Below, piece after piece: positions 18,901 to 26,781 of a stretch of 64,000 bases of DNA (position 1 is its first letter; each line of letters begins with the position of its first letter). This stretch comes from Pseudochelatococcus contaminans (GTDB lineage: Bacteria; Pseudomonadota; Alphaproteobacteria; Rhizobiales; Beijerinckiaceae), in the NCBI RefSeq assembly GCF_014195635.1, contig NZ_JACICC010000009.1, positions 30,844 to 94,843 on the forward strand, given 5' to 3'. A program made the translations under genes and the position numbers. The notes below the pieces were generated by a model that saw nothing but the letters and a program-made list of their open reading frames with translations, was not told where the DNA came from and searched no databases.

Positions 18901-19101
18901 TTAATTCTGTTCAGGTCGAGCGGCGGTTTCGACGGTCCTGCTCCGGCGCTGCGCTGCTGACAGCAGCTCGTCATACTGCGCGGCTGACATCACCACGAAC
19001 TCTCGCCGTCCATGGCGCGTGATTTCCACCGGCTCGCGGTGACACTCGTTCAGATAGTGTCCGAACTTACGCTGGAATTCGAGGGAGGTTGTGGTTGGCA
19101 T
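18901..19101 (-). CDS. Phd/YefM-family antitoxin-like protein, no toxin partner
   Basis: The protein has 66 residues. MPTTTSLEFQRKFGHYLNEC, then EPVEITRHGRREFVVMSAAQYDELL, is the standard Phd/YefM pattern: an N-terminal DNA-binding fold that dimerises and binds a palindrome. The usual downstream toxin gene (Doc, YoeB or RelE type) is missing; the recombinase gene follows instead. GGAG lies seven bases before the ATG. A perfect 17-bp palindrome is 33 bases upstream. It may serve as a transcriptional repressor of the recombinase operon. Confidence 0.85.
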   Translation of the reverse strand: MPTTTSLEFQRKFGHYLNECHREPVEITRHGRREFVVMSAAQYDELLSAAQRRSRTVETAARPEQN

Positions 19102-19134
19102 CGCAGACTCCGGGAGAATAGGTCTGCTGACAAA

Positions 19135-19151
19135 ATACGTGTTACACGTAT
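19135..19151. promoter_or_regulatory. Palindromic operator upstream of the Phd-like gene
   Basis: ATACGTGTTACACGTAT is a perfect 17-bp palindrome around one central base, 33 bases before the Phd-like start codon. Phd/YefM proteins usually repress their own operon through such palindromes, so it probably controls both the antitoxin and the recombinase. Confidence 0.65.
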
Positions 19152-19172
19152 AAATGCAAGAGGATTGGCAGG

Positions 19173-19367
19173 TCAGCTACGCAGGTGGCGTTGCGCTTTG
19201 CGCTCCGCTGCCAGTTTGTGCTCGAACTGCTCGCGGGCGATCTGGCGACCAATCAGGCGAGCCAGTGCGCTAAGGGCAGTATCTGCGTGAGCAGAATCAA
19301 CCCGGTCCGTTTCCGGTCCGGTCGAGGGCGTGACCTCGATACTGATCCTGTTCCGCTTGACCGCCAT
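19173..19367 (-). CDS. Small uncharacterised protein upstream of the antitoxin-like gene
   Basis: The product is 64 residues: MAVKRNRISIEVTPSTGPET, a helical middle (ADTALSALARLIGRQIAREQF) and a basic end (HKLAAERKAQRHLRS). No family was recognised. The ATG at 19367 is preferred over an upstream frame to 19406. It lies on the same strand as the Phd-like and recombinase genes, 72 bases before the former, and the palindrome at 19135-19151 is between them. Confidence 0.5.
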   Translation of the reverse strand: MAVKRNRISIEVTPSTGPETDRVDSAHADTALSALARLIGRQIAREQFEHKLAAERKAQRHLRS

Positions 19368-19493
19368 CGTCTCCAAAATCCCACGCCCGGAAAGGGGCTG
19401 CGACAATGGATAGCTTGAATGTCTGCGCAGGGAAGGTGTCGGCCACCGCGGTGCGGCGAATGGGATGCGGTAGCGTAGAAAAAGGATGGCCCA

Positions 19494-21191
19494 TTAGGCG
19501 ATGTCGGGTAATCGGTGATTTAGACAACAATGTCTGTCATCGTCACGGTTCGAATCCCTCTTGCTCCGCCATTTCAGACCGCCTCTGGGCACGCCAATCG
19601 CCGCCGATTGCCGCCCTTGACCGGCAATAAGCGTCTTTAGCAGTTCCGTTTTCGACCCCATGATCCGGATTGCGTCGTCCGCGACCTCGACGCGCTGCGC
19701 CAGCGCGCGCAGGTGATCCCGCCGATAGCCGCCCTCGTGACCGCGAATGCGCTCCCGCGCGCGGCGTGCAAACCCTTCGATCATCGCGGGACTGAGGGCA
19801 CTGTGGCCGGGGCTTTCGAGCAGGGCTTGCGCCCGGTCGGCATCAGCCCGCGCCTGATCGCGGAGAACCTTGAGACCGGCGATCCGCTCCTTGAGCGCCG
19901 GATCGTCCAGATCAGCCACGCCCGCCTCAATGGCGTCATAGAGGCGCTTGAGGCGCGATTCCGATTCGGTCGCCTGCCGCTGCAAAGAGGCGATGTGTTC
20001 GCGGCGGCGCTCGGCCTGATCCTCGCGGCGGCCGAGGATGCTGCCAAGCAGCTTCTCCAGACGGTCGGGATCGAGCAGGCGGTCCTCGATATGGCTGACC
20101 ACCATGTCGTCGAGCTTGTCCATGGGGATCGCTCGGCCCTTGCAGCCGGTCTCGCCCTGCCGCGCCTTGATCGAGCAGGCATAGTAGCGGTAGCGGCCGC
20201 TCTTGCCGGTGCGGATGGTCATGGCCCCACCGCAATTGCCGCAATAACAGATGCCGGTCAGCAGGGTCGGCCCGATCACGACGCGGGCGGGCAGTTCGGT
20301 CTTGGGGTTGCGAGCCTGCAAAAGCGACTGAACGGCGTAGAAAGTCTCCCGCTCGATGATGGCGGGCACCGGGACGATGACGATTTCGCCGGCGGAACGC
20401 GGGTCGTTGTGCTTGCTGCGCTTCCCCCATTCATGTTCGCCGATATAGGTGCGGCGGGTCAGGACGCGATGGACCTGGCCGATGCCCCAGCGGCCGCCAT
20501 CACGGGTGAAGATACCCTTGGCGTTCAAGTGCTTGACGATCGCCTTGACGCCCATCTGGCCGCTGTCGCCCTGACCTTCCAGAGCGAGCCGATAGATCAG
20601 ACGGATCGTGTCGGCGTGCAGCGGGTCGATTTCCAGCTTCTTCTTGGTCTTGGCCCCACGCTGTTCGGCGGCGGCGATCCGGTAGCCGATCGGCGGCAAC
20701 GCACCGTTCCAGAAGCCTTGCCGGGCATTCTCCTTCAGAGCGCGCGTGACGTGCTTGCCGTTCTCCTTCGACTGGTATTCATCGAACAAGGACATGATCC
20801 GACGCATCATGTCGTGGATCGGGTCGTCCCCCAGCTCTTGCGTAATGGAAATGAGGCGCACGTCATTCTTGGCGAGCTTGCGATAGTAATATTCCATGTC
20901 GAAAGCATCGCGGAAGAAGCGCGAGAAGCTGTGAACCAGAACCACGTCGAACGGTGTGGGCTTCGACGTGCCCGCCTCGATCATCCGCTGGAACTCAGGG
21001 CGGCGGTCGTTGGTGGCCGTGTTGCCCGGCTCCACGAAGATTTCGACAAGCTGATAGCCGCGCGCCGCGCACCAGGCTTCGCCCTGCTTGCGCTGGTCGG
21101 GGATCGACACGTCATGCTCGGCCTGCCGAGCGGTAGAGACGCGCAAATACAGGGCAGCCCGCAGGGCGACATTGGGGGATTGTGCGTTCAT
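19494..21191 (-). CDS. Large serine recombinase 2
   Basis: The protein has 565 residues. The resolvase domain has the catalytic Ser in LYLRVSTARQAEHDVSI and the conserved SRFFRDAFDMEYY region. The recombinase domain (GYRIAAAEQRGAKTKKKL to TRRTYIGEHEWGKR) and zinc ribbon (GICYCGNCGGAMTIRTGKSGRY, later YYACSIKARQGETGC) follow, then a coiled coil (about residues 395-470). The last 30 or so residues (KWRSKRDSNRDDDRHCC) are encoded across the tRNA 3' remnant. The ATG overlaps the stop of the winged-helix gene by four bases, so the two are coupled. It is the likely integrase of the conjugative element to the right. Confidence 0.92.
   Translation of the reverse strand: MNAQSPNVALRAALYLRVSTARQAEHDVSIPDQRKQGEAWCAARGYQLVEIFVEPGNTATNDRRPEFQRMIEAGTSKPTPFDVVLVHSFSRFFRDAFDMEYYYRKLAKNDVRLISITQELGDDPIHDMMRRIMSLFDEYQSKENGKHVTRALKENARQGFWNGALPPIGYRIAAAEQRGAKTKKKLEIDPLHADTIRLIYRLALEGQGDSGQMGVKAIVKHLNAKGIFTRDGGRWGIGQVHRVLTRRTYIGEHEWGKRSKHNDPRSAGEIVIVPVPAIIERETFYAVQSLLQARNPKTELPARVVIGPTLLTGICYCGNCGGAMTIRTGKSGRYRYYACSIKARQGETGCKGRAIPMDKLDDMVVSHIEDRLLDPDRLEKLLGSILGRREDQAERRREHIASLQRQATESESRLKRLYDAIEAGVADLDDPALKERIAGLKVLRDQARADADRAQALLESPGHSALSPAMIEGFARRARERIRGHEGGYRRDHLRALAQRVEVADDAIRIMGSKTELLKTLIAGQGRQSAAIGVPRGGLKWRSKRDSNRDDDRHCCLNHRLPDIA
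19541..19571 (+). other. 3' end of a tRNA (probably tRNA-Ser), second attachment-site remnant
   Basis: GGTTCGAATCCCTC (19547-19560) followed by TTGCTCCGCCA (19561-19571) is a T-loop, the 3' T-stem strand, the 3' acceptor strand, discriminator G and CCA. The discriminator G and acceptor TTGCTCC suggest tRNA-Ser. The 5' T-stem strand (CACGG) does not pair with CCCTC, and no acceptor GGAGCAA or anticodon arm lies upstream, so homology starts inside the T-arm. The remnant overlaps codons near the end of the second recombinase gene (opposite strand), as in elements that carry a tRNA 3' end to restore the gene on integration. Confidence 0.6.
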
Positions 21192-21577
21192 TTGCGGGTT
21201 CCTTTCGACTTGCGCCGCTCGATCAGGGGCAAGACCAGCTCCACGCGGTCATGGATGACCTTGGGGACCAGCTTGAGACCCTTGCCCTTCTCCATGCGAA
21301 CAAGGCCGTAGCCGGCCATGGCCTTGAGGGTCCGGGACAGGTTGGATTTCGCGCGGCCGGTGATCTGCGCCAGTTCCTCCAGCGAGTCCGGCTCATGCTC
21401 ATGGATGATGCGGAGCAGTTCGCAGTTGCTGGGCGACAGGAACTTGGCAAAGGACATGGTGGACGCGAACCAGACAGTCGGATCGCCGGGTGCGGGCTTT
21501 TCCTCGCCCCTGGCGACCCGCATGGTGCGGGCTTTCATTTCATCGGGTTCGGCGATCCCGACCTTGAGTGTCGTCAT
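21188..21577 (-). CDS. Winged-helix regulator (HVO_A0114/MarR-like)
   Basis: The protein has 129 residues. LSPSNCELLRIIHEHEPDSLEELAQITGRAKSNLSRTLKAMAGYGLVRMEK is a clear winged helix-turn-helix of the type seen in short DNA-binding proteins near mobile-element ends. The C-terminal basic stretch is IERRKSKGTRK. It overlaps the start of recombinase 2 by four bases and may control its expression or act as a recombination partner. The alternative is an orphan antitoxin, since this fold also occurs in toxin-antitoxin pairs. Confidence 0.7.
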   Translation of the reverse strand: MTTLKVGIAEPDEMKARTMRVARGEEKPAPGDPTVWFASTMSFAKFLSPSNCELLRIIHEHEPDSLEELAQITGRAKSNLSRTLKAMAGYGLVRMEKGKGLKLVPKVIHDRVELVLPLIERRKSKGTRK

Positions 21578-21596
21578 GGCATAGCTCGATCATCAG

Positions 21597-21911
21597 TTAT
21601 GGCTTTTCATTATCATACCGCGATAACTTTTTCAAGCCTTCAGGCAGATCGACTGAGCCGAACATTTCATCGAAAACATCGGCGAACCAGCGCTCGAACA
21701 CCAGAATCTCGGCCTCGGTGATCGGCACTTCCTCGGGCCAGTCATCAATGACGGGCAGCTTCTCCACGTCGAACACACGAGGCGGACTGCCGCGCGACGG
21801 GCTGATGCGCGGCACGGGATCGTCGTCATAATCGTAAAGGTCGTCGGGGAGCGTTCCAGGGGCCGGCTGTCTTGGGCGGCCTCGTTGGGCGCGGCGGCGC
21901 TCTGCGCACAT
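21597..21911 (-). CDS. Uncharacterised acidic protein before the winged-helix gene
   Basis: The product is 104 residues. It has a basic, proline-rich N-terminus (MCAERRRAQRGRPRQPAPG) and then an acidic part (DLYDYDDDPVPRI; FDVEKLPVIDDWPEEVPITEAEILVFERWFADVFDEMFG). No known family was recognised. It is 19 bases upstream of the winged-helix gene on the same strand and could be its partner in a two-gene module. The ATG at 21911 is the only reasonable start. Confidence 0.5.
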   Translation of the reverse strand: MCAERRRAQRGRPRQPAPGTLPDDLYDYDDDPVPRISPSRGSPPRVFDVEKLPVIDDWPEEVPITEAEILVFERWFADVFDEMFGSVDLPEGLKKLSRYDNEKP

Positions 21912-22046
21912 GGTATCCTCCGTGTTTCGCTGGTGGATTCAGGGGCGCATCAGGCCCCGGAATTAAGCGAAGCATGGAGGGGGACCGGCGGAGTGTAGCG
22001 TGCCGCATTCGCACCTGTGCGCCGGCGGCACCCCTACCGCGATGGA

Positions 22047-22262
22047 TCAGGAGGGTTGCCGCCGCGCCTTGGCGAAACCGCGATCCGTGGCGATGAACCG
22101 CTCCAGCATCGGCACGATAAGTCTGGCAGGCTCGATCGGCGCACCGCCATCGGCCAACAGAGCGGCATAGTCGATCAGGTCGCGGTGGAGCTGCGCGGGA
22201 AGTTCCACTGCCACCTTCACCGGCTTGTCGTCGGCCAGCGGGCCGAGTTTCAGCTTTGCCAT
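22047..22262 (-). CDS. DUF2274 protein at the end of the trb operon
   Basis: The protein has 71 residues and begins MAKLKLGPLADDKPVKVAVELPAQ. It continues HRDLIDYAALLADGG and EPARLIVPMLERFIATDRGF. This is the DUF2274 family, small proteins that nearly always follow trbI in Tn4371-like elements; their role is unknown. The pattern (a strand, then two helices) resembles ribbon-helix-helix DNA-binding proteins. It starts two bases after the trbI stop codon. Confidence 0.85.
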   Translation of the reverse strand: MAKLKLGPLADDKPVKVAVELPAQLHRDLIDYAALLADGGAPIEPARLIVPMLERFIATDRGFAKARRQPS

Positions 22263-22264
22263 GG

Positions 22265-23416
22265 TCAATTCCTGTAGGGTTCGAGGACTAAATCCCTTGT
22301 GACGATGACCCTGACCGGGAAGCCGGGCCGGATGGTCAGCGTCGGCGCGACCTGCAACTGCCGCTGGACGATCTGCTGTCCGGCCTGATTGATGGTGTCC
22401 TGCGCCCCGTCGCGGATAGCCCGGATCAGGCGGTCCTCGTCATCGGTCGCCAGTTCGGTGCCGATGCCGAGCAGCGTCGAGAGGCCGGCTGCCTTCATCA
22501 GATCCCACCAATGATAATCGACGCCATCCTCAAGGCCGGCATAGCCGGAAGCGTCCGCTCCCGGCTGGCGCTCCAGCACTATGGAACGGCCATTGGGCAG
22601 GATCAGTCGGTTCCAGACGAGCAGCACGCGGCGCTGGCCGAAGGTCACGCCGGCATCATACTGGCCGATGATGCGCGTTCCCTGCGGGATCAGCAGCAGG
22701 CTGCCGGTCGGGCTGTCGTAGACGTTTTCCGTGACCTGCGCGGTGATCTGGCCGGGAAGATCGGAACGGATGCCGGTAATCATCGCCGCCGGGATAACGG
22801 CCCCGGCCTGAAGGATGTAGGGCGATGCCGGAGCCATGATGCGATCCAGGGCGACCGTCTGCCGATCCACCGGGCCATTGAGAAAGGCCGTATGCCGGTC
22901 TCGCGTGGCTGGCTGACCGCCGACGCCAAGACCTGCAAGGCCCGGTATATTGGAACCGGGGGCTGTTGCCGTTCTCTGCCCGGACTGGAAAAACACCGTG
23001 CTGAGACGTGCAGCTTCCTCTTCGGCGAGGCGGCGCTCCTCGGCAGGATCGCGAACTGGTGTTGCCATAGCCGGCGGCGCAACTGGCTGGCCCCTGTTCT
23101 GCGCGTCGAGGATCGGGCCGCCCAGATCGCCGGGCAATGCCGGTCCGAGGACCGGGCCGGTATAATCGCGCGGCAGGCCGGACAGGCCGTCCGCCGTGGG
23201 CCGGTTCTCGGTCGAATAGAGTTCTTCGCCTCCCGGCCCTGCATCGCGAGTCTGGAGCGCGTAGATCAGCGCCCCGCCGATGCCGAGCAAAGCAACTGCG
23301 CCGACGCCGGCCAGCATCTTGCGGGACAGACGGGTGACGCGCGGCGGCTCAGTGCGCAGCCGCATGGGTGTGGTGGTGTCCGCTGCAGCTTCTACAGGGG
23401 GCGTGTCTTCAGTCAT
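22265..23416 (-). CDS. trbI: TrbI, VirB10-like conjugative T4SS protein
   Basis: The protein has 383 residues. After a cytoplasmic N-terminus comes one membrane segment (MLAGVGAVALLGIGGALIYAL), a Pro-rich periplasmic stretch and the VirB10 domain: PYILQAGAVIPAAMITGIRSDLPGQITAQVTENVYDSPTG, then LLIPQGTRIIGQYDAGVTFGQ. This subunit spans inner and outer membranes in the mating-pair channel. It overlaps the trbG stop by four bases. Confidence 0.95.
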   Translation of the reverse strand: MTEDTPPVEAAADTTTPMRLRTEPPRVTRLSRKMLAGVGAVALLGIGGALIYALQTRDAGPGGEELYSTENRPTADGLSGLPRDYTGPVLGPALPGDLGGPILDAQNRGQPVAPPAMATPVRDPAEERRLAEEEAARLSTVFFQSGQRTATAPGSNIPGLAGLGVGGQPATRDRHTAFLNGPVDRQTVALDRIMAPASPYILQAGAVIPAAMITGIRSDLPGQITAQVTENVYDSPTGSLLLIPQGTRIIGQYDAGVTFGQRRVLLVWNRLILPNGRSIVLERQPGADASGYAGLEDGVDYHWWDLMKAAGLSTLLGIGTELATDDEDRLIRAIRDGAQDTINQAGQQIVQRQLQVAPTLTIRPGFPVRVIVTRDLVLEPYRN

Positions 23417-24429
23417 GACGGGGATTCTCCGGTCGCTTTTGCCGGCTGTGCAGCCTGCCGTTGCTCAATGCGGACGATCCTGACCGTCTGCTGGCGCTCG
23501 CCGCTGCCAAGGCGCAATTCGGCCGCGCCGAACAGGCGATCCACGATCAGGATGTTCTGGTGGATGCGGCTGTTGACGATCTGGGTTTCGCCATCCGAGC
23601 CGATGACGAAGATCGGGGGCATCTCGCCCTGCACGATGCCGCGAGGGAAGACGACATAGATGCGGCGACCATCGTCGAAGACAGAGATGGGCCGCCATGG
23701 CGGGCTGTCGCCGGTCAGGCCATAGCGATATTTGCGCGCGGCCTCGGCCGGGATGACCGGAGCGGCCGGAACGGTCTGGCGCTGGCCCGCTGGTGGTGCG
23801 GGATAGGCCCAGGCGACGGAGGGCATATAGAGGGCTTCGCGGGCGCGCAACTCGATCATGTAGGTGCGCCGGTCGGTCGTCACGACGAGGTTTGTCATGA
23901 TGTCCGGGCGCGTCGGCTTCACGAGGATATGGACGCGGCGTGTTGTCCCCGATCCGCTCTCGGTATCGCCGATGATCCAGCGGGCGGTGTCGCCGGCTGC
24001 AATCGGCCCCGCGCCGGTCAGGCCCTCGCCGGGTTCGAGCGCAATGGTCGTGATCTGTCCCGGTGCGGCATAGACTTGATAGAGCGCGCCTTCCGACCAG
24101 GGATAAATCTGGATGGCGTTATAGTAGCCCTCGCGGCGCGGCTCGACGCGCGCGGCGGCATTGGCGTTCTCGACACGGCCTGCCGGTGTTCCGGCGGAGG
24201 TCCCGCCGCGCGCCACGGTCCAGGCCGGTGGCGTATGCAGCGGCCGGGGCCGGTCATCGGTGACGGCGGCCGGCACAACGGGCGATGACGGCACGTCGGC
24301 GTCGTAGCTGAATTGCGGCGTGCGGTTGGTCGCGCAGCCGGCGAGCATCGTGGCCGACAGCATCAAAGCCGCGAAGGCGGGTTTACGGAAATCCTGAAAT
24401 GGGGCTTTGCGGAGCGTCGTGCGGGTCAT
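23413..24429 (-). CDS. trbG: TrbG, VirB9-like conjugative T4SS lipoprotein
   Basis: The protein has 338 residues. A lipoprotein-type signal (FAALMLSATMLAGC) is followed by the TrbG/VirB9 domain: NAIQIYPWSEGALYQVYAAPGQITTIALEPGE and later RHVHILVKP-like and YRYGLTGDSPPWRPISVFDDGRRIYVVFP. It forms part of the outer-membrane core with TrbI. ATG 24429 overlaps the trbF stop in ATGA; the frame to 24450 would give a longer overlap. Confidence 0.94.
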   Translation of the reverse strand: MTRTTLRKAPFQDFRKPAFAALMLSATMLAGCATNRTPQFSYDADVPSSPVVPAAVTDDRPRPLHTPPAWTVARGGTSAGTPAGRVENANAAARVEPRREGYYNAIQIYPWSEGALYQVYAAPGQITTIALEPGEGLTGAGPIAAGDTARWIIGDTESGSGTTRRVHILVKPTRPDIMTNLVVTTDRRTYMIELRAREALYMPSVAWAYPAPPAGQRQTVPAAPVIPAEAARKYRYGLTGDSPPWRPISVFDDGRRIYVVFPRGIVQGEMPPIFVIGSDGETQIVNSRIHQNILIVDRLFGAAELRLGSGERQQTVRIVRIEQRQAAQPAKATGESPS

Positions 24430-25115
24430 TGGCTCATCTCCCGCGACCATGAGATTGCGTTGACATAGATGCCGAGCGGATTGGCGCGCAGGCGCTCGGA
24501 GTCACGCGGGGTCTGGATCACGATGGTCAGGATCGCGGTCCATCGTTCGGTCGTGGAAAGCTGGCCGTTCTCATAGTGGCGCTCGGTCCACGCCACGCGG
24601 AAGCTGTCGTTCGATGCTCGGATGACGCTGGAAACCTCGACGGCGACCTGCTGCCGACCGACCTTCGTGAACGGGTCGTTGCTGCGGGCGTAGTCGTTCA
24701 AGGCCGCTGCGCCGCGATCCGTGGTCCACTCATAGGCGCGGAGCCAATTCTGGCGGACGATGATGGCGTCTGCCGGGATCGCCCGGACCTGTTCGATGAA
24801 GCGGCCCAGATGGAACGCGATCTGCGGGTCAGTCGGGCGATAATCGGCGTTAGCGGGTGCGACAGTCTGCGCCTGGCCGAGATTATCGACCTGCACCACC
24901 CACGGCACCACGGTCCCGCGCGCTGATTGCCAGACGAGCGCGGCGGCGAAACCGGCCGAGAGGATCAGCGATCCGAAGGCCATATAGCGCCAGTTCTTCG
25001 CCTGCACGCGGGCCGAGCCGATGCGCTCATCCCAGGCTTGAGCAGCCTTCTGGTAAGGCGTCTCGGGTTCGGGCGATTTGCCGTAATGGGTCGATGGTCG
25101 TTTGAAGATGCTCAT
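24426..25115 (-). CDS. trbF: TrbF, VirB8-like conjugative T4SS protein
   Basis: The protein has 229 residues. A short cytoplasmic N-terminus (SPEPETPYQKAAQAWDERIGSARVQAKNWR) precedes one membrane segment (MAFGSLILSAGFAAALVW) and a periplasmic VirB8-like domain (RFIEQVRAIPADAIIVRQNWLRAYEWTTDRGAAALNDYARSNDPF). It scaffolds assembly of the secretion channel. ATG overlaps the trbL stop by four bases. Confidence 0.94.
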   Translation of the reverse strand: MSIFKRPSTHYGKSPEPETPYQKAAQAWDERIGSARVQAKNWRYMAFGSLILSAGFAAALVWQSARGTVVPWVVQVDNLGQAQTVAPANADYRPTDPQIAFHLGRFIEQVRAIPADAIIVRQNWLRAYEWTTDRGAAALNDYARSNDPFTKVGRQQVAVEVSSVIRASNDSFRVAWTERHYENGQLSTTERWTAILTIVIQTPRDSERLRANPLGIYVNAISWSREMSQ

Positions 25116-26470
25116 GAGCGGTCACTTTCAGAGAGATTGACGGAGGAGCCGCCACCGTGGCTGTCGCCGGAACGCACCGCATGGGCGGCCATGGTGGCGC
25201 CGTGATTCACGGCTTGGGAACGCTGCATCCGCTGCGCCCAGGCCGGGGGACTGCCAGCGGGGGAAGACGCTGCTGCGGGGGCTGCGCTGCTGCCTCCGGC
25301 CGTGCCTGCGGTGGATGATCCCCCTGTCACCCCGAAGGCTGCGCGTGCGCCATCCGAAAAGCTGGATTTGACGCTTTCCGTTGCTTTCGAGGCGGCGCGT
25401 TTCAGAGGCGATACGGCGGCGGAGCCTGCCGCGCGGGCAACCCCGCCGAGACCGGAAGCAACGCCCGCCGCACCAGATTGGCCGAGCGAAGCCATGCTGT
25501 AGGTCGCTGCGGCCCCTCCGGAGGCGGCAGCGCCGCCCCGAACGGCCGCGGCGCCACCGGACATGGCGGTAGCACCTCCCTTGACGGCGAGACCGGCTGC
25601 ACCGCCTGCGGCAAGGGCTGCGCCTCCTACGGCAAGGCCGGTGCCGATCGCCGCACCCGCGCCAAGCTGCGGGCCGCCCGAAACGAGACCGGAGGCGATG
25701 CCGGGACCGAAGATGCCAAGGCCGAGCAGCGACAAGGCGGCGAGCACGATCGCCATGGCGTCGTCGATGGTCGGCGTTGCGCCGCCGAAGCCTGCGGTGA
25801 ACTGCGAGAACAGCGTCGAGCCGATGCCGATGATGACGGCCAGCACGAGGACTTTGATCCCCGACGAGATGACGTTGCCCAGCACGCGCTCGGCCATGAA
25901 GGCAGTCTTGCCGAAGAGACCGAACGGGATCAGCACGAAGCCGGCGAGCGTGGTCAGCTTGAACTCGATAAGCGTCACGAAAAGCTGGATGGCGAGGATG
26001 AAGAAGGCGAGCAGCACCAGCGCCCAGGCGAACATCAGGCAGGCGATCTGGATGAAGTTCTCGAAGAACGACCAGTAACCCATCAGATCGGAGATGGAGT
26101 CGAGCAGCGGGCGGCCCGCGTCGAGGCCGGTCTGCGCCACCTTGCCGGGGCGCATCAGATCGGCGGTGGAAAAGCTGGTGCCGGAGGCTTTGAGGCCGAG
26201 ACCGGCGAAGCTCTCGAAGACGATGCGCGCCAGATTGTTCCAGTTGCCGATGATGTAGGCGAACGCGCCGACGAACAGGGTCTTCTTCACCAGCCGGGCG
26301 ATGATGTCGTCATCGGCGCCCCACGACCAGAACAGTGCCGCCAGCACCACGTCGATGACGATGAGCGTTGTGGCGATGAACGCCACCTCGCCGCCGAGCA
26401 GGCCGAAGCCGCTGTCGATGTATGAGGTGAATACGCCTAGAAACGAGTCGATGACGCCGGTGCCGCCCAT
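25112..26470 (-). CDS. trbL: TrbL, VirB6-like polytopic T4SS protein
   Basis: The protein has 452 residues. About six to seven hydrophobic segments fill the N-terminal 270 residues (LLGGEVAFIATTLIVIDVVLAALFW; IACLMFAWALVLLAFFILAIQLFV; AIVLAALSLLGLGIFGPGIASGL and others). The remainder is a long Gly/Ala/Ser-rich tail of low complexity (AAVRGGAAASGGAAATY). The TrbL/VirB6 family forms the inner-membrane part of the channel. It starts three bases after trbK and overlaps trbF. Confidence 0.93.
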   Translation of the reverse strand: MGGTGVIDSFLGVFTSYIDSGFGLLGGEVAFIATTLIVIDVVLAALFWSWGADDDIIARLVKKTLFVGAFAYIIGNWNNLARIVFESFAGLGLKASGTSFSTADLMRPGKVAQTGLDAGRPLLDSISDLMGYWSFFENFIQIACLMFAWALVLLAFFILAIQLFVTLIEFKLTTLAGFVLIPFGLFGKTAFMAERVLGNVISSGIKVLVLAVIIGIGSTLFSQFTAGFGGATPTIDDAMAIVLAALSLLGLGIFGPGIASGLVSGGPQLGAGAAIGTGLAVGGAALAAGGAAGLAVKGGATAMSGGAAAVRGGAAASGGAAATYSMASLGQSGAAGVASGLGGVARAAGSAAVSPLKRAASKATESVKSSFSDGARAAFGVTGGSSTAGTAGGSSAAPAAASSPAGSPPAWAQRMQRSQAVNHGATMAAHAVRSGDSHGGGSSVNLSESDRS

Positions 26471-26473
26471 GGT

Positions 26474-26761
26474 TCACTGTCCCCCGTTCTGATGCGGGGT
26501 GGCGGGCACCGGCGTCCGGCCGAGAAACCGATCACGGTTCTCGGCCCAGGCGGCAAGGCAGTCGGGATCGCTCGCGGCCGCCTCGCCAAGCCGCTGGCAA
26601 TCGCGCAGGCTCTGGCGCAGCGGATCGGTGGGACGCTGTAGTTCCGGCGCGGGCCTGCCGCGCGGCGGCTCGTCCTGCCGGGTCATCTCGATCACCGTGG
26701 CGGTGATGGCGATGGCGACGAATATGATCGCGCCCAGCCGGGCCAGCATCTTGCCGTCCAT
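26474..26761 (-). CDS. trbK: Putative entry-exclusion protein TrbK (alternative type)
   Basis: The protein has 95 residues: one N-terminal membrane segment (LGAIIFVAIAITATVIEM), then a periplasmic part with two Cys (LRDCQRLGEAAASDPDCLAAWAENRDRFLGR). Position between trbJ and trbL and the DC...DCLAAWAENR pattern match the alternative TrbK family, thought to block redundant transfer into a cell already holding the element. There is no lipoprotein box as in RP4 TrbK. Confidence 0.8.
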   Translation of the reverse strand: MDGKMLARLGAIIFVAIAITATVIEMTRQDEPPRGRPAPELQRPTDPLRQSLRDCQRLGEAAASDPDCLAAWAENRDRFLGRTPVPATPHQNGGQ

Positions 26762-26781
26762 GTCGCGCCCCTCCTGTCAGG

